From: Aldrovandia affinis
Taxonomy: Eukaryota; Chordata; Actinopteri; Notacanthiformes; Halosauridae
Direction of reading: 5' to 3'
Assembly (NCBI GenBank): GCA_029706075.1
Contig: JAINUG010000007.1
Span: 7,627,501 to 7,691,500, forward strand
Length of the DNA: 64,000 nt
Positions 54,300 to 64,000 of the stretch are shown here, in pieces. Below the pieces are notes generated by a model. The model worked only from the letters and a program-made list of their open reading frames with translations. It ran no database searches and had not been told where the DNA came from. Position 1 is the stretch's first letter. The number at the start of each line of letters is the position of its first letter. Made by a program: the position numbers and the translations under genes.

Positions 54300-54810
54300 C
54301 TTCAAAAATTATTGTCCCTGTGGATGCATTGAATCAGCATATAATCCTCTGCATACACAATGAAATCACACAACTCGAAGCCTGCAATCAACAAATGCCC
54401 TTGCTCTTGCCAGTAATACTTAAATGATGATGTTTCAGCTGCAGTGTGCCATTTTCCATTTGGAGGTATGGGCAGCCCATGTAGCTCTTCTTGTTTGGGG
54501 ATTTTATCTCCAGCAGGCCAAACAGGGGATTCTGTCTGGGGTCACGTATGAGCCCATCAGGCAAAGACCCAAGCTAAGGGGCGTCTGAGCAGAAGAGGAA
54601 TCCACACGGGGAATAGTTAACATCCCTCAGTGCACAGTATTCCTTAATAGCAACAGGCTCCAATTCCAGTTCTCTCTTCATATCCACTGTCTGATGGGAG
54701 CCCCTGGTGTCTAACATGGCAGACCGCTCTGAAGCGGGAGCAGGTGATGCGTGGCTTGTGGAGGTGGTGCCACTCCAGAGATAAGCTCTGCTCTCTAGGA
54801 CCACTCTCAA
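54300..54810 (-). pseudogene. YqaJ-type (PDDEXK) exonuclease relic
   Basis: Minus strand, split over frames. In order: RITCSRFRAVCHVR (N-terminal motif, about 54720-54760), RELELEPVAIKEYC, VNYSPCGFLF, a TAG at about 54574, LGSLPDGLIRDP (catalytic Asp), GLLEIKSPNKKSY (ExK pair), then after a frameshift YYWQEQGHLLIAGFELCDF (the Gln of motif III) and VYAEDYMLIQCIHRDNN. Spacing and residues D, ExK and Q match the YqaJ/lambda-exonuclease fold of the PDDEXK nucleases. At least two frameshifts and a stop make it inactive. Fish genomes carry many such genes, at least some probably in mobile elements; the carrier here is unknown. Confidence 0.75.
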
Positions 54811-55299
54811 TGTTGTGGGCCATTTCCAGATTTACTATAAGTGACCTCTTGTGTAGCTAAACAACTAGCACATCCTGTCATCCTCAGCCACAGTCCCACT
54901 GCCCCCTACTGGTGGGAAGTAAACACTACAAAGGCACTTAATACCCAAGTCTTAAAGATGCATAAAATTACTCACAAAATAAATGTTTTACCAAAATAAA
55001 AATTGACACAAATGATAAAACATTCTGTGTGTGTCACAAATACCCTGCCACATGCTTGCTGTTAAACATTCATAAATAATAACAGAGAAGGTTGAGATTA
55101 GGAAAAAGAATGATCTCATCTGTTGGCTGACTGACTCCTTCTGTGTTAACCTTGAGAAAGAGTTTAGTGGTCCAATATAACCAGGGTTGTATATTATTTG
55201 GCAATCCTCTATCATGACTTGCTTTAACACAGAATGTGTTGAAGGAATTGTTGCTAACCTCAAACACTATATCAGAAATATACCTAAACACAGAGCTAG

Positions 55300-56058
55300 C
55301 CTGTGGCATAGGCGATATAGGCGAATGCTAGGGGCGCTGTACATCCATAGGTGGCGCACCAAATGAGAGGGGGGGAATCATTATTTTGAAATATTTTGTA
55401 CATTTCCAAATATTACAAAAAAAGCCCACAACAACATATTTACGTCCCTAAACTCTTATTATTAATAGAATTTTGTAAAATTGTACTTTACCTTAACACT
55501 GAATAGCGTTAGCTGGCAGGTTCGTGAGACCACACGAATACACCCATTCGGAAACCTATGCGCGAATACGCCCATTCTGAGACTTGCCGTTTTGCTGGCA
55601 CGAGGCTCTGCCAACAAGCCCTTGTGACTTTGAACCTGAACTGAGAGGTGAGGGTTGGTTAAGCATTGGGGCAATTTTCAACACAACCATCTAAGTTGTT
55701 ATTAATGTAGGCTACTATGTGAGCATACAGTATAGTTAGTTTAATAGTGTTAACGCTAGATAGAGTATCCTTACAAGTCAAAGACATACTAGCTAACGTT
55801 AGCAATCATATCTAACAGTTTGCTAGCTTTAAGTTCATTACAACTTCTTGCAAACAGTAATGATGGCTAGTTAGCAAGCTAACGTTACTACAAATATATG
55901 TGTGGCCTGAGACTAGCAAGCTACTAATGTTAACTAGCTAGCTAAGCAGGCAGGTTATTCTTCAAACTGTGTTAAAGCAGAGTATTTCTGGTTTAGCGTG
56001 CAATTCTTCAATCATATCTCGGCAGGGAAAATATAACATTATTCTAGCTAGCAATTAC
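55300..56058 (-). repeat. 0.75-kb dispersed repeat, copy 2
   Basis: Inverted copy of 39569-40315; see the landmarks there. The right end is CTAGCTAGCAATTAC at 56044-56058; the left end is near GGCATAGGCGATATAGGCG at 55304. Unlike copy 1, no L2 tail adjoins it. Confidence 0.8.
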
Positions 56059-57191
56059 GTTGCAGTCACTGAGGTATGAATAATAAGATGAAAATGTTGC
56101 GCAATGAGATTGTTTTGGCTTGGGAAAATCATAGAGCCCGTATTAATTCACCTCTTTTCGGAATCAGTTTTGTTGCCTATAATATAACGCTAACGATGTT
56201 ACGTAGCATTTTCTACTGCGACCGATTGGACGGCTCTGGTAGGCTACAGACTAACATTTAGGCTAACATTAATCAATTTGCATTATATTATGCAGAACGT
56301 TAACGTTCATAAACATGAATGTATCAGTGTATTTGTCAAAATGATGCAGTCAACAATGAATTTCAATGCCTAATTGATTTATTCCATGAAATAGTCAGAA
56401 AATGGCTAGCTATCAGTCTAAAAGCCTAACGAGTACTTATATCATGTTTAGCATTTGTCTCTTTCAAAGCAAAATTCTAGATATCATTTCAGTTGATAAT
56501 TGTAGTTATATTGTTGGCATCTCTTTATTTTTTAAATGATGTTACATTGATCATGGAACCCTATGTGTTTATGACTTAGGACTAGAGATATTGATTTCAT
56601 TTTACATATTGTGTAGGTGTAAGAGAGTAGGGAGAAGATGAAGAGGAAGAGGATACACTCAGCTTTTTTATGAAAAAAAAGGCCAAACAATGGACATGGA
56701 GGTGAAGAGTCAGCAAGAGAGAGAGAGATGGATCTGGAAAGAGAGCAAGAGAAGGAGGAGGATAGTCAGGAGAAGGGCATTGCTGGCAAGGAGACACCTG
56801 TCCAGTAGGACTTCATGGTATGTCAATTCTCAGTTTTTACTAATTCCAACACAACAACATGCCTGCACTATAAAAAAAGAAATGTAAAACTACCTGCTAT
56901 AGCGGATTTAAATCTAGATAATCTAGCTATGGACTATTTTTTGGACTAATTTTACTTCCAGCCTAAGAGCGGTTTCTTTACCAGTAGCAGCCTACACTAA
57001 TGGTACAATCAGGTCAGGAGCCATGGTAAGAGTAAGGCCTAATCATCAGGCTTAAATATCAGGTTTGGGTTAGGATGGTTTGTGTTAGGCTAGTTGTTGC
57101 AGTCTTGATAGAGTACTAAATAGGAATGGAGTAGAGTATGTTAGTGCAAAGTCTCACTTTTTTCATTTTTAATAAAACATTTTTTTTTACA
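56059..57191. other. No gene seen
   Basis: No recognised element. GA-rich at 56716-56770. Confidence 0.4.
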
Positions 57192-57736
57192 TACAGTACC
57201 AGTCAAAAGTTTGAGTACACCTTCCATCTGGATTACGTCTAATCGGGCACTCCTTCATTCTTTAGCAAGATAACAACTCGAAACACACCTTGAAGTTGTG
57301 CCAGAACTATCCGGTGAAGGAGGAACATGAAGGACAACTCAAACTAATGACCTGGCCTGCCCAGTGTCCAGAACTCAATCCCATAGAACTTGTATGGGAA
57401 TAACTGGACAGAAGAGTCAAAGCACACAAGTGTCTCTGGGAATTGCTGCAGGAGAGCTGGGATCACATGTCGGGTGATTTCCTGCTGAAACGTAATAACC
57501 AAATGGCCTGTGTTTGTGAGGCTGTTATCACCGAAAAGGGTGGCTATTTTGAGGAATCCAAGATTAAATTTTCAATGAAAATGTTTTGAACTTTGTTTTG
57601 ATGTTCCTTTTTCTTATTGGTACATGTATTTTTTTGTCATTTTCATGTATTTACAGAAATGTATATGGTGTAAAACATTGTCAATTATGAGATAAACCTA
57701 GTTTCCAGCAGGTGTACTCAAACCTTTGGTACTGTA
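57192..57736 (+). mobile_element. Internally deleted Tc1-like transposon
   Basis: Inverted ends CAGTACCAGTCAAAAGTTTG (57194) and CAAACCTTTGGTACTG (ending 57734) sit between TA dinucleotides. Only the C-terminal third of the transposase remains on the plus strand: QQDNNSKHT (second Asp), WPAQCPELNPIELVWE (third-residue region, with Glu where Asp is usual) and the tail helix. A TAA follows LVWE. 545 bp against about 1.6 kb for a full copy. Confidence 0.88.
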
Positions 57737-57833
57737 TATCCAAATTCAGAAATGAGGCACTGATGCAGCCACTTACAGGCATTCCCTAAAACCTTTCAGG
57801 GGGGTGCAAAGAGAAGTTTCTACAGTGAATGGT

Positions 57834-58587
57834 TGTCACGCCCTTGTCTGGTCGTGGGTAACGTTGCCAAATACAAAGGCACAGGTTTAAACAAATATAG
57901 GTGGTGCAGCCAAATTGCTATTTCCCCAGCCAGTGTTGGCGTTTATTTACAGTGGATAGAGTGCAGGATATTTACAGTGGTCGTCAACTTTGAAACAGAC
58001 ATTACGTGAAACAAAAAAAACTACTTAAACTCACAAATACAAGGTAAACGTTCACAAACACTACACTTATTTTCTGCCAATCTGTCCCTCCACATTATAG
58101 GACCTTTTCCCACTTAAATCCCAGCTTCTCTCTCCTTGAGGCAGAGGCAGAGCTACTTTATACAGGTAGCCCCTCCCCCCAACCAATCCAACACAAAAAC
58201 ATCAAAAACAATCAATCATCTTCATCATATTATCATTTTCCATTTCCATTACTTCATAGCACAGCAGCAACAGGGTAATGTGCAGCTCCTCCAAAAAGAA
58301 TGCTAAGTAAAATAAAATATGTTTGTGATGCAAAATACAAGTTGTGTATGTGTATGCTTTTATCGTATTTATAGCGTAACTGTGTTCGCGTGTGCACTTC
58401 GCGAATGTACAGTTAGTGCGCTAACTGTTTAGTGATAATCTTTTCGTTAGTATTTTAGCTAGCTAGCTTAGCTCCTGTTTGAATAAATGGATAAATGAAT
58501 GAGGTGTTGGAACAGCCCATCTGAGAAAACGGTGTGTCTGTGTGTGTTTGACCTTGCCGCTCACTAGCGACAAGCTACTTCGTCACA
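57834..58587 (-). repeat. Probable solo LTR, minus strand
   Basis: Plus-strand ends TGTCACGCCCTTG and CTTCGTCACA. On the minus strand CTGTATAAAGTAG (about 58153-58165) is TATA-like and AATAAACGCC (about 57939-57948) polyadenylation-like, about 220 bp apart, as in LTRs. Flanks are ATGGT (57829-57833) and GTGGT (58588-58592), 4 of 5 alike. No coding interior. Confidence 0.55.
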
Positions 58588-59513
58588 GTGGTATAAGGCC
58601 CACCCATGGCTAGAGTACAGTACAGTACAAATGATTGCAACTTGAATGACTTTATGCATGTTAACTGCTCTGAGTTTGTTGAAACTTTTGATAATGTTAA
58701 GCAAAAACATGTCTGACTTTTATAATTTAGTGTGATGATTGTGTGTTATGAGATTATCAGTGATGTATATGTGACCTGATTTAGATGATTATCATACAAA
58801 TAATAAGAGTGAGAATAAGATATAATAAATTGGAAATTCACTATATTTACCTCTTGCTGTTTCAACTGTATGATTGAACACTTGTATAATTGAGTTTAAG
58901 CAAAAAGAAAACAGATAATAGTTTTTTGGTCTTATGGAAAACATGCTCCAACACCCGACCTCCATATTATTCTTGTAGACTTATTTTTACTGATGCTTCT
59001 TGGCTCAACAGGTTATTTCATTCAAGTGCCTTGTTTATTTAGATCATGCAACCTTACAAATTGCGATGTTTAAATAATTTTGTATTTGCCGCAAGATTAA
59101 TGAGAGCGCATCTCATTCTATTTTGTCAGCAAATCTCAATCAGAGGGGGTGCACTCCCACACACACACACACGCACACACACACACCCCTGAATAATAAA
59201 GCCATTCTGTCATACTGAATCTGAAAGTCTTGATTTAATCTAAGAAATGGCAAATTTATGTAAGCAGTAAGGTGTTTATCATGATGGGTAATGCTATATT
59301 TTGTAAAGCGTTGGGACCCTCCAGTGTTGCATTTTCCCAGAAGAGGGAAGAAGAATCTATACTATTTGTATCTGAAAACACAGGATCTGTTCCTTGACAT
59401 ATGGATATTTTTCAATAATGTCAGCCAGGGAAAGACTTAACAACTATTCTATATTGTACATTCCATACCTTTTATCTTGTTGTAAAAAAATAATTGTTTA
59501 GTCAAACGGTATA
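58588..59513. other. No gene seen; short CA array
   Basis: AT-rich DNA with an interrupted CA run at 59157-59186. Confidence 0.45.
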
Positions 59514-60445
59514 TACACCGATCAGCCACAACATTAAAACCACCTGCCTAATATTGTATAGGTCCCCATCGTGCCACCAAAACAGCTCTGACCCGTCGAG
59601 GCATGGACTCCACAAGACCTCTGAAGGTGTTTTGTGGTATCTGGCACCAAGACGTTAGCAGCAGATCCTTTAAGTCCTGTAAGTTGCGAGGTGATGCCTC
59701 CATGGATCGGACTTGTTGGTCCACCACATCCCACAGATGCTCGATCGGATTGAGATCTGGGGAATTTGGAGGCCAAGTCAACACCTTGAATGCTTTGTCA
59801 TGTTCCTTAAACCATTCCTGAACAATTTTTGCAGTGTGGCAGGGCGCATTATCCTGCTGAAAGAGGCCACTGCCATCAGGGAATACCGTTGCCATGAAGG
59901 GGTGTACTTGGTCTGCAACAATGTTTAGGTAGGTGGTACGTGTCAAAGTAACATCCACATGAATGCCAGGACCCAAGGTTTCCCAGCAGAACATTGCCCA
60001 GAGCATCACTCTGCCTCCACCGGCCTGCCTTCTTCCCATAGTGCATCCTGGTGCCATCTCTTCACACGCACCATCTCTTCACACGCACCCGGCCACCCAC
60101 ATGATATAAAAGAAAACATGATTAATCAGACCAGCCCACCTTCTTCCATTGCTCCATGGTCCAGTTCTGCCGATTACGTGCCCATTGTAGGCGCTCTCGG
60201 CGGTGGACAGGGGTCAGCATGGGCACTCTGACTGGTCTGCGGCTACGCAGCCCCATACGCAGCAAGCTGCGATGCACTGTGTGTTCTGACACCTTTCTAT
60301 CATAGCCAGCATTAACTTTTTCAGCAATTTGTGCTACAGTAGCTCTTCTGTGGGATCGGACCAGATGGGCTAGCCTTCGCTCCCCACGCGCATCAATGTT
60401 ATTCACTTCACCTGTCAGTGGTTTTAATGTTGTGGCTGATCGGTA
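59514..60445 (-). mobile_element. Tc1-like transposon, minus strand
   Basis: Inverted ends ACCGATCAGCCACAACATTA plus AAACCAC (59517-59543) and the complement (60417-60443) next to TA-rich targets. Length about 0.93 kb. A known fish Tc1 family. Carries a broken transposase. The right side continues into a TA microsatellite. Confidence 0.9.
59548..60406 (-). pseudogene. Tc1 transposase with stop in the first DDE motif
   Basis: Minus strand from ATG at 60406 (MNNIDARGERRLAHLVRSH). Helix-turn-helix part ends RNRQNWTMEQWKKVGWSD, then TAA replaces the expected Glu codon after the first catalytic Asp. A 17-bp tandem duplication (60053-60086) and frame change follow. The rest is open: APGCTMGRRQAGGG, LFQQDNAPCHTAK (second Asp), WPPNSPDLNPIEHLWD (third region). 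The N-terminus is short of a complete paired domain. Confidence 0.9.
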
Positions 60446-60879
60446 TATATATATATATACATATAGTGGCTGGCAATGGGGGTCTTGTTTATTTAGAGTA
60501 GCTAGCTAGCTAATCATATATAATCACAATAGTGTATGTATTTGTTTAATTTGAGAAAATCTAATATAAGGCATGAACTGCAATATAATAAAAATAGAGA
60601 GCACTTTAAATGCTTTGTTGATAACTTTGGGCACTGATGTAAGTACAGTAAGTGGCAAATCACAAGCATGGTAGGATGTAGGAGAAATTAGTATTCAGTC
60701 CACAGCCAACTCAGTTTCATATTTATCATGCCAGGGCTTAGCCTTTTTAAATAGCTGGCACTTGATATTTACTGATACCAGACCGGTTTCCCTGTAATAA
60801 ATTATATTAATTCAGAGAAATAGGTTATGACACAACATGTGGGAAAAAGAGCGGAGGCTACCACAACAACTTACTTGCT
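60446..60879. other. No gene seen
   Basis: TA repeat at 60444-60465, then AT-rich DNA. Confidence 0.45.
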
Positions 60880-61000
60880 TGCCCAAGAGACCATTAAAGA
60901 ACTGATCTCTTGCGGGAGATATGATTGTTCCTACCATGTATTAATGCACATCCTGTAAGTCACTCTGGATAAGAGCGTCTGCTAAATGTTTAAAATGTCA
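60880..61000 (+). repeat. L2 LINE 3' tail fragment
   Basis: Severely 5'-truncated copy: GATTGTTCCTACCATGTATT and CACTCTGGATAAGAGCGTCT match the end of the L2 copies at 15612 and 39376. Confidence 0.85.
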
Positions 61001-61661
61001 AATATAACATTAAATCCATTGAAAATTTCTGTTCAGAGATTGGGTATGGTACTGTATATCAATGTTAGTCTTAAAATCAACTTTTACATGAACGTATGTT
61101 AAATTTGGTCTTAAAGACAGAAAATCCAGACCTTGACTGTGTCTCAATGTTCCGCCCTGATAAACATTACTTGCAAACCTAACTCCCCTTTGAGACCCAG
61201 ATGTGGCCTCGGTCGCCATATTAGAAGCGGGTCCCATCTGATAATAAGCCAAGCGAAGTGTGTTACATAGCCCCTCCACACTGCCTCCATTCTTCTCGAG
61301 GGAATAAGTCTACATAAATGCAAACTCCAGAGCTAAATATTGCCCAGAATTCAATGCAAACTTCCTGCATGTCTGATTAAAACCAGAGGTTGTCATGATT
61401 TTGAACAGTTTCACATGAAATTGTGACAATATAAAGCTATACAAATTTAAGTTATCTGCTGCTCTGATATACACTTTTCACTTATTATTATAATTATAAT
61501 TATTAATCATAATCATAATAATATGTAATAATAGGAATAATATAAACCAGTTATTGTTGTCTTCATCATTAAATAGCTAGCTACGATGCTTACTAGTTGA
61601 TATTTTTCATGATATTGCTATTGATGTCACCTAATTACTATTTAGCTACAGGAACAGTTAC
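61001..61661. other. No gene seen
   Basis: TAAT-rich low-complexity DNA at 61480-61545. No exon recognised. Confidence 0.45.
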
Positions 61662-62683
61662 AGTACAGGCAGGGGCCCAGATTAACAGTCGTCCTATCAT
61701 CTCAGATGACTAAAAATTAAGAAGGACGACCTTCGATTTCCAAGTGATTATCCTGCTGATGACTATGAATTTAGGATTGAAAAAAAAAAAAAAATTTGCT
61801 AACTGGAAATATTTCTGTTTTACACTCACATCATAACAAACATGTTATGCACGGATATTCAAAAATATTTCAGAAGTTCCAAATGGGAAAAGCGGCACAT
61901 TGACTCGCATGCAGTCTGTCCTCACCGCGTTTGTTGTTGTTGCTATGCCAGACTCTGCAGCAGTCAAGCAAGTTTGCGGATCGTGGCACATAGACACAAC
62001 AGCGAGAACCAGCTAGTTAGTTAGCTAGCTAACGTTTGCATTCACGGACATTGGGTATCGATATCTGTTGTTGCTAGTTGCTTGCTAACACAAGGCTTAG
62101 TAAGTGATCATGCATTTATCACTTACCAAGCCTTGAATTAGCAAGCAATATCCGTGAACAATAGCTAGCTAGTTACTGTTTATATTCAGTTCCGTGTGCC
62201 CACGCTGCACAAGGCAAACATAAATATCTGTGTAGAAAAGAAATAACGTTAACTGCCGTGTCTGTCTTTCGGCTACATACGACATAGTGGAGATTTATTG
62301 AGGGTGCAAGTCCACCCCCACTAAAAAGGCTAAAACCAATGAAGATCAGCTAAAAACTCAGCGAAAATATGATTCCGAGAGCAGAGATCACACTTTCCAT
62401 GAAAATTGGAAGGTGAATAGACCATGGCTTGTCTGGGAGGAGGAAGGGATAAGGAGATGTAGTTGGTGCATTCAAGCTAAAGAAGTAGAAAAATAGGCAC
62501 CAAAAATATACTGCATTAAAAATAAAGCATTTGAAAATATTTGACGTACAAGTCTTTCTTTGTTGCTCACTCACAGCAACGCGAGTAGGACAAGTAACTT
62601 TTAGGAAGGACAAGTATCTTTTCTAAGATACTTGCCCTTTGACAAGTATGACTTTTACCCTAATCTGGGCCCCTGAGTAAAGG
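61662..62683 (+). mobile_element. hAT element with 8-bp target duplication
   Basis: The element is 61670-62675 with perfect 15-bp inverted ends CAGGGGCCCAGATTA and TAATCTGGGCCCCTG. Flanks AGTACAGG (61662-61669) and AGTAAAGG (62676-62683) match at 7 of 8. This is hAT structure of the CAGGGG-ended type. It contains a zinc-finger piece of a transposase (62302-62496) and a large imperfect palindrome (62041-62160), but no catalytic core. Confidence 0.88.
62302..62496 (+). pseudogene. hAT transposase N-terminal zinc-finger fragment
   Basis: Plus-strand open frame between TGA at 62299 and TAG at 62494. It reads HTFHENWKVNRPWLVWEEEG then CSWCIQAKEVEK. The pattern (W...RPWL.....G..C..C) resembles the first half of BED/TTF-type fingers of ZNF862-like hAT transposases. 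The second half of the finger is missing. The family match is from memory of the motif. Confidence 0.6.
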
Positions 62684-62984
62684 TATACCCTGTTTAGCAT
62701 GGAGGGCTCGTGGGAGCAGAACAGGCCATTGCATGAAAAAGTGTACTGAGAGGTCCCTTTACCATTGAACTAATAGGGATGCATTCATAATCAAATAATT
62801 CCTTCCCTTTTTTAACAAGAAAATATACATGAACAATCAACACAGTATATAAAGGAGTGAGATATAATAACTTCCATTAATTGTTACACATTTAATGATC
62901 ATAAACATTGCAGCATCAGAATACAATGTGAGTGACTTAAATTGCTCTTTTGCTCCATAAATAATGCATACAGCTTTAGCCCGG

Positions 62985-64000
62985 ACTAATAATAATAAGT
63001 TTATTTATAGAGCACCTTTTTAGCTATGAGCACAAGGTGCTTGACAAAAGACAGTACAATAGCAGAGAACAAAGGTCAATAAAAGCAAAACATAACAATG
63101 GTATACAATGGAAAATGGACAAAGTATACAAATATTAAAAGTAAAACAAGTAAAAATACACAATCAATACAAGAAAATCATACATTGGGGAAAGCCAATC
63201 TGTAAAAATGGGTGTTAAGATTAGATTTAAAAGCTGAGACTGATTCAGTGGATCTAATATGAGAGGGTAGGCTATTCCCGAGTCTAGGAGCAAGCACAGT
63301 AAAGGCACGATTACCCCTTGATTTATGGAACTACCAGAAATCCTGGACCTGAGGACCTAAGCGGCCTTGTTGCGGTATATGGGACCAACAATTCAGCAAT
63401 ATATAGTGGCGCCAGCTTGTGCAATGCCTTATATGTGTACAATACAATATTTAAATCAATTATACATTTAATCGGCAAGCAGTGTAGGGAGGCCAGCACT
63501 GGAGTGATATGAGATGTGCGTTTAGTTCTTGTTAAAAGCCTAGCAGCAGAATTCTGAATGATCTGAAGGCGAGCCAGTGACTTTTGGTTAATACCTGAAA
63601 ATAAAGCATTGCAATAATCTAAGCTTGATGAAACAAAGGCATGTATAATTCTCTCTGCATCCTCAAATGACAGAACCGATCTTATTTTTGAAATATTTCT
63701 AAGATGGTAAAAACATGACTGAGCCATTTTTTTGGTGTGCTGTTCAAAATTTTAATTTGGGTCAAAAACCAAACCTAAATTCTTTACTATGAGCCCGGGC
63801 TTGACTGAATTCATCTGGAGATAGGCACGGGGCCAATGACAAGAACCTAAGTTTTGTCCAGGCTCAACTGTAGAAAGTTACTGGATGTCCAGTTATTAAT
63901 GTCAGCAATACAGCCATGTAGAATAGCCAGCTTATTCAAATCGTTAGGTGTAATTGATAGATACAGCTGAGTATCATCAGCATAGCAATGAAAGAAAATT
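62985..64000 (-). mobile_element. CR1/L2-superfamily LINE, 3' part, continues past the window
   Basis: Minus-strand LINE ending in (TTA)n at 62987-62999 after CTCTATAAATAAACTTA. It contains the RT end and C-terminal region (63180-64000). A different family from the L2 copy at 15612: its 3' tail and C-terminus are distinct. Confidence 0.82.
63180..64000 (-). pseudogene. LINE reverse transcriptase, C-terminal part
   Basis: Enters from the right edge on the minus strand: FHCYADDTQLYLSITPNDL (catalytic YADD near 63975), NNWTSSNFLQLSLDKT, a stop, VLVIGPVPIS, more stops near 63780, then the open part from 63727: SCFYHLRNISKIRSVLSFED, ASLHCLPIKCIIDLNIVLYT, ATRPLRSSGPGFLVVP. After a break near 63320 the usual end follows: NRAFTVLAPRLGNSLPSHIR and FYRLAFPNV, then a stop. 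Inactive. Confidence 0.88.

Noticed and set aside
14000-64000. Exons of genes usually near MPPED2, such as DCDC1
   Set aside because: No open stretch with proper splice sites and recognisable doublecortin-type sequence was seen; the coding-like parts are transposons.

Overview
This is vertebrate nuclear DNA, almost certainly from a ray-finned (teleost-type) fish; the species cannot be fixed from the sequence. The reasons are the dense mix of Tc1/mariner copies, piggyBac and hAT remnants, Sushi-like and Gmr1-like Ty3/gypsy elements, L2 and CR1/Rex1-like LINEs, tRNA-derived SINEs, long CA microsatellites and an intron-rich, gene-poor layout. Nothing looks prokaryotic: there are no operons, rRNA genes or CRISPR arrays.

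Host gene. The only confident host coding sequence is one exon on the minus strand at 11156-11406. It carries the start codon and first 42 codons of MPPED2 (metallophosphoesterase domain containing 2), with a good splice acceptor upstream and a GTGAGT donor after residue 42. No downstream exon was found, so 1-11155 is read as the beginning of a long MPPED2 intron. 11407-~14000 is read as upstream intron or promoter DNA, and the rest as the upstream flank.

Layout. 1-5157: nested and rearranged Tc1 copies. 5158-11155: intron with a Tc1 remnant, a tRNA-SINE and a piggyBac-type MITE. 15612-19400: nearly full-length L2-type LINE (minus) whose long reading frame has one stop. 20078-25709: Ty3/gypsy element (minus) with the unusual order gag-PR-IN-RT-RH, the order of the Gmr1 group, with an unrelated solo LTR inside its RT. 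25731-31047: SINE, a LINE-tail repeat and a 59-bp minisatellite with higher-order structure. 31048-35246: Sushi-like gypsy element (plus), decayed, cut off at its 3' end beside a Tc1 end. 36500-40315: a relic with two CCHC knuckles, and an L2 fragment split by a 1.4-kb solo LTR. 41690-46880: two CR1/Rex1-like LINE relics, the first split by a hAT element with an 8-bp target duplication. 47255-47961: a MITE with 23-bp inverted ends. 49551-58587: SINE, solo LTRs, a decayed YqaJ-type nuclease, a second copy of the 0.75-kb dispersed repeat, and a deleted Tc1. 59514-64000: a Tc1 copy, an L2 tail, a hAT relic keeping a zinc-finger piece, and a LINE that runs off the right edge.

How the parts relate. 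Most coding-like sequence is transposon debris. The tRNA-SINE at 8843 ends in the same tail as the L2 LINE at 15612, the usual signature of a SINE that borrows LINE machinery. Several insertions are dated relative to one another by nesting (solo LTR in Gmr1-like RT; solo LTR in L2; hAT in the CR1/Rex1 tail). No intact new defence or metabolic system was found. The most unusual items are the reordered gypsy pol, the YqaJ-type nuclease relic, the tandem zinc-knuckle relic and the cleanly bounded nested insertions.
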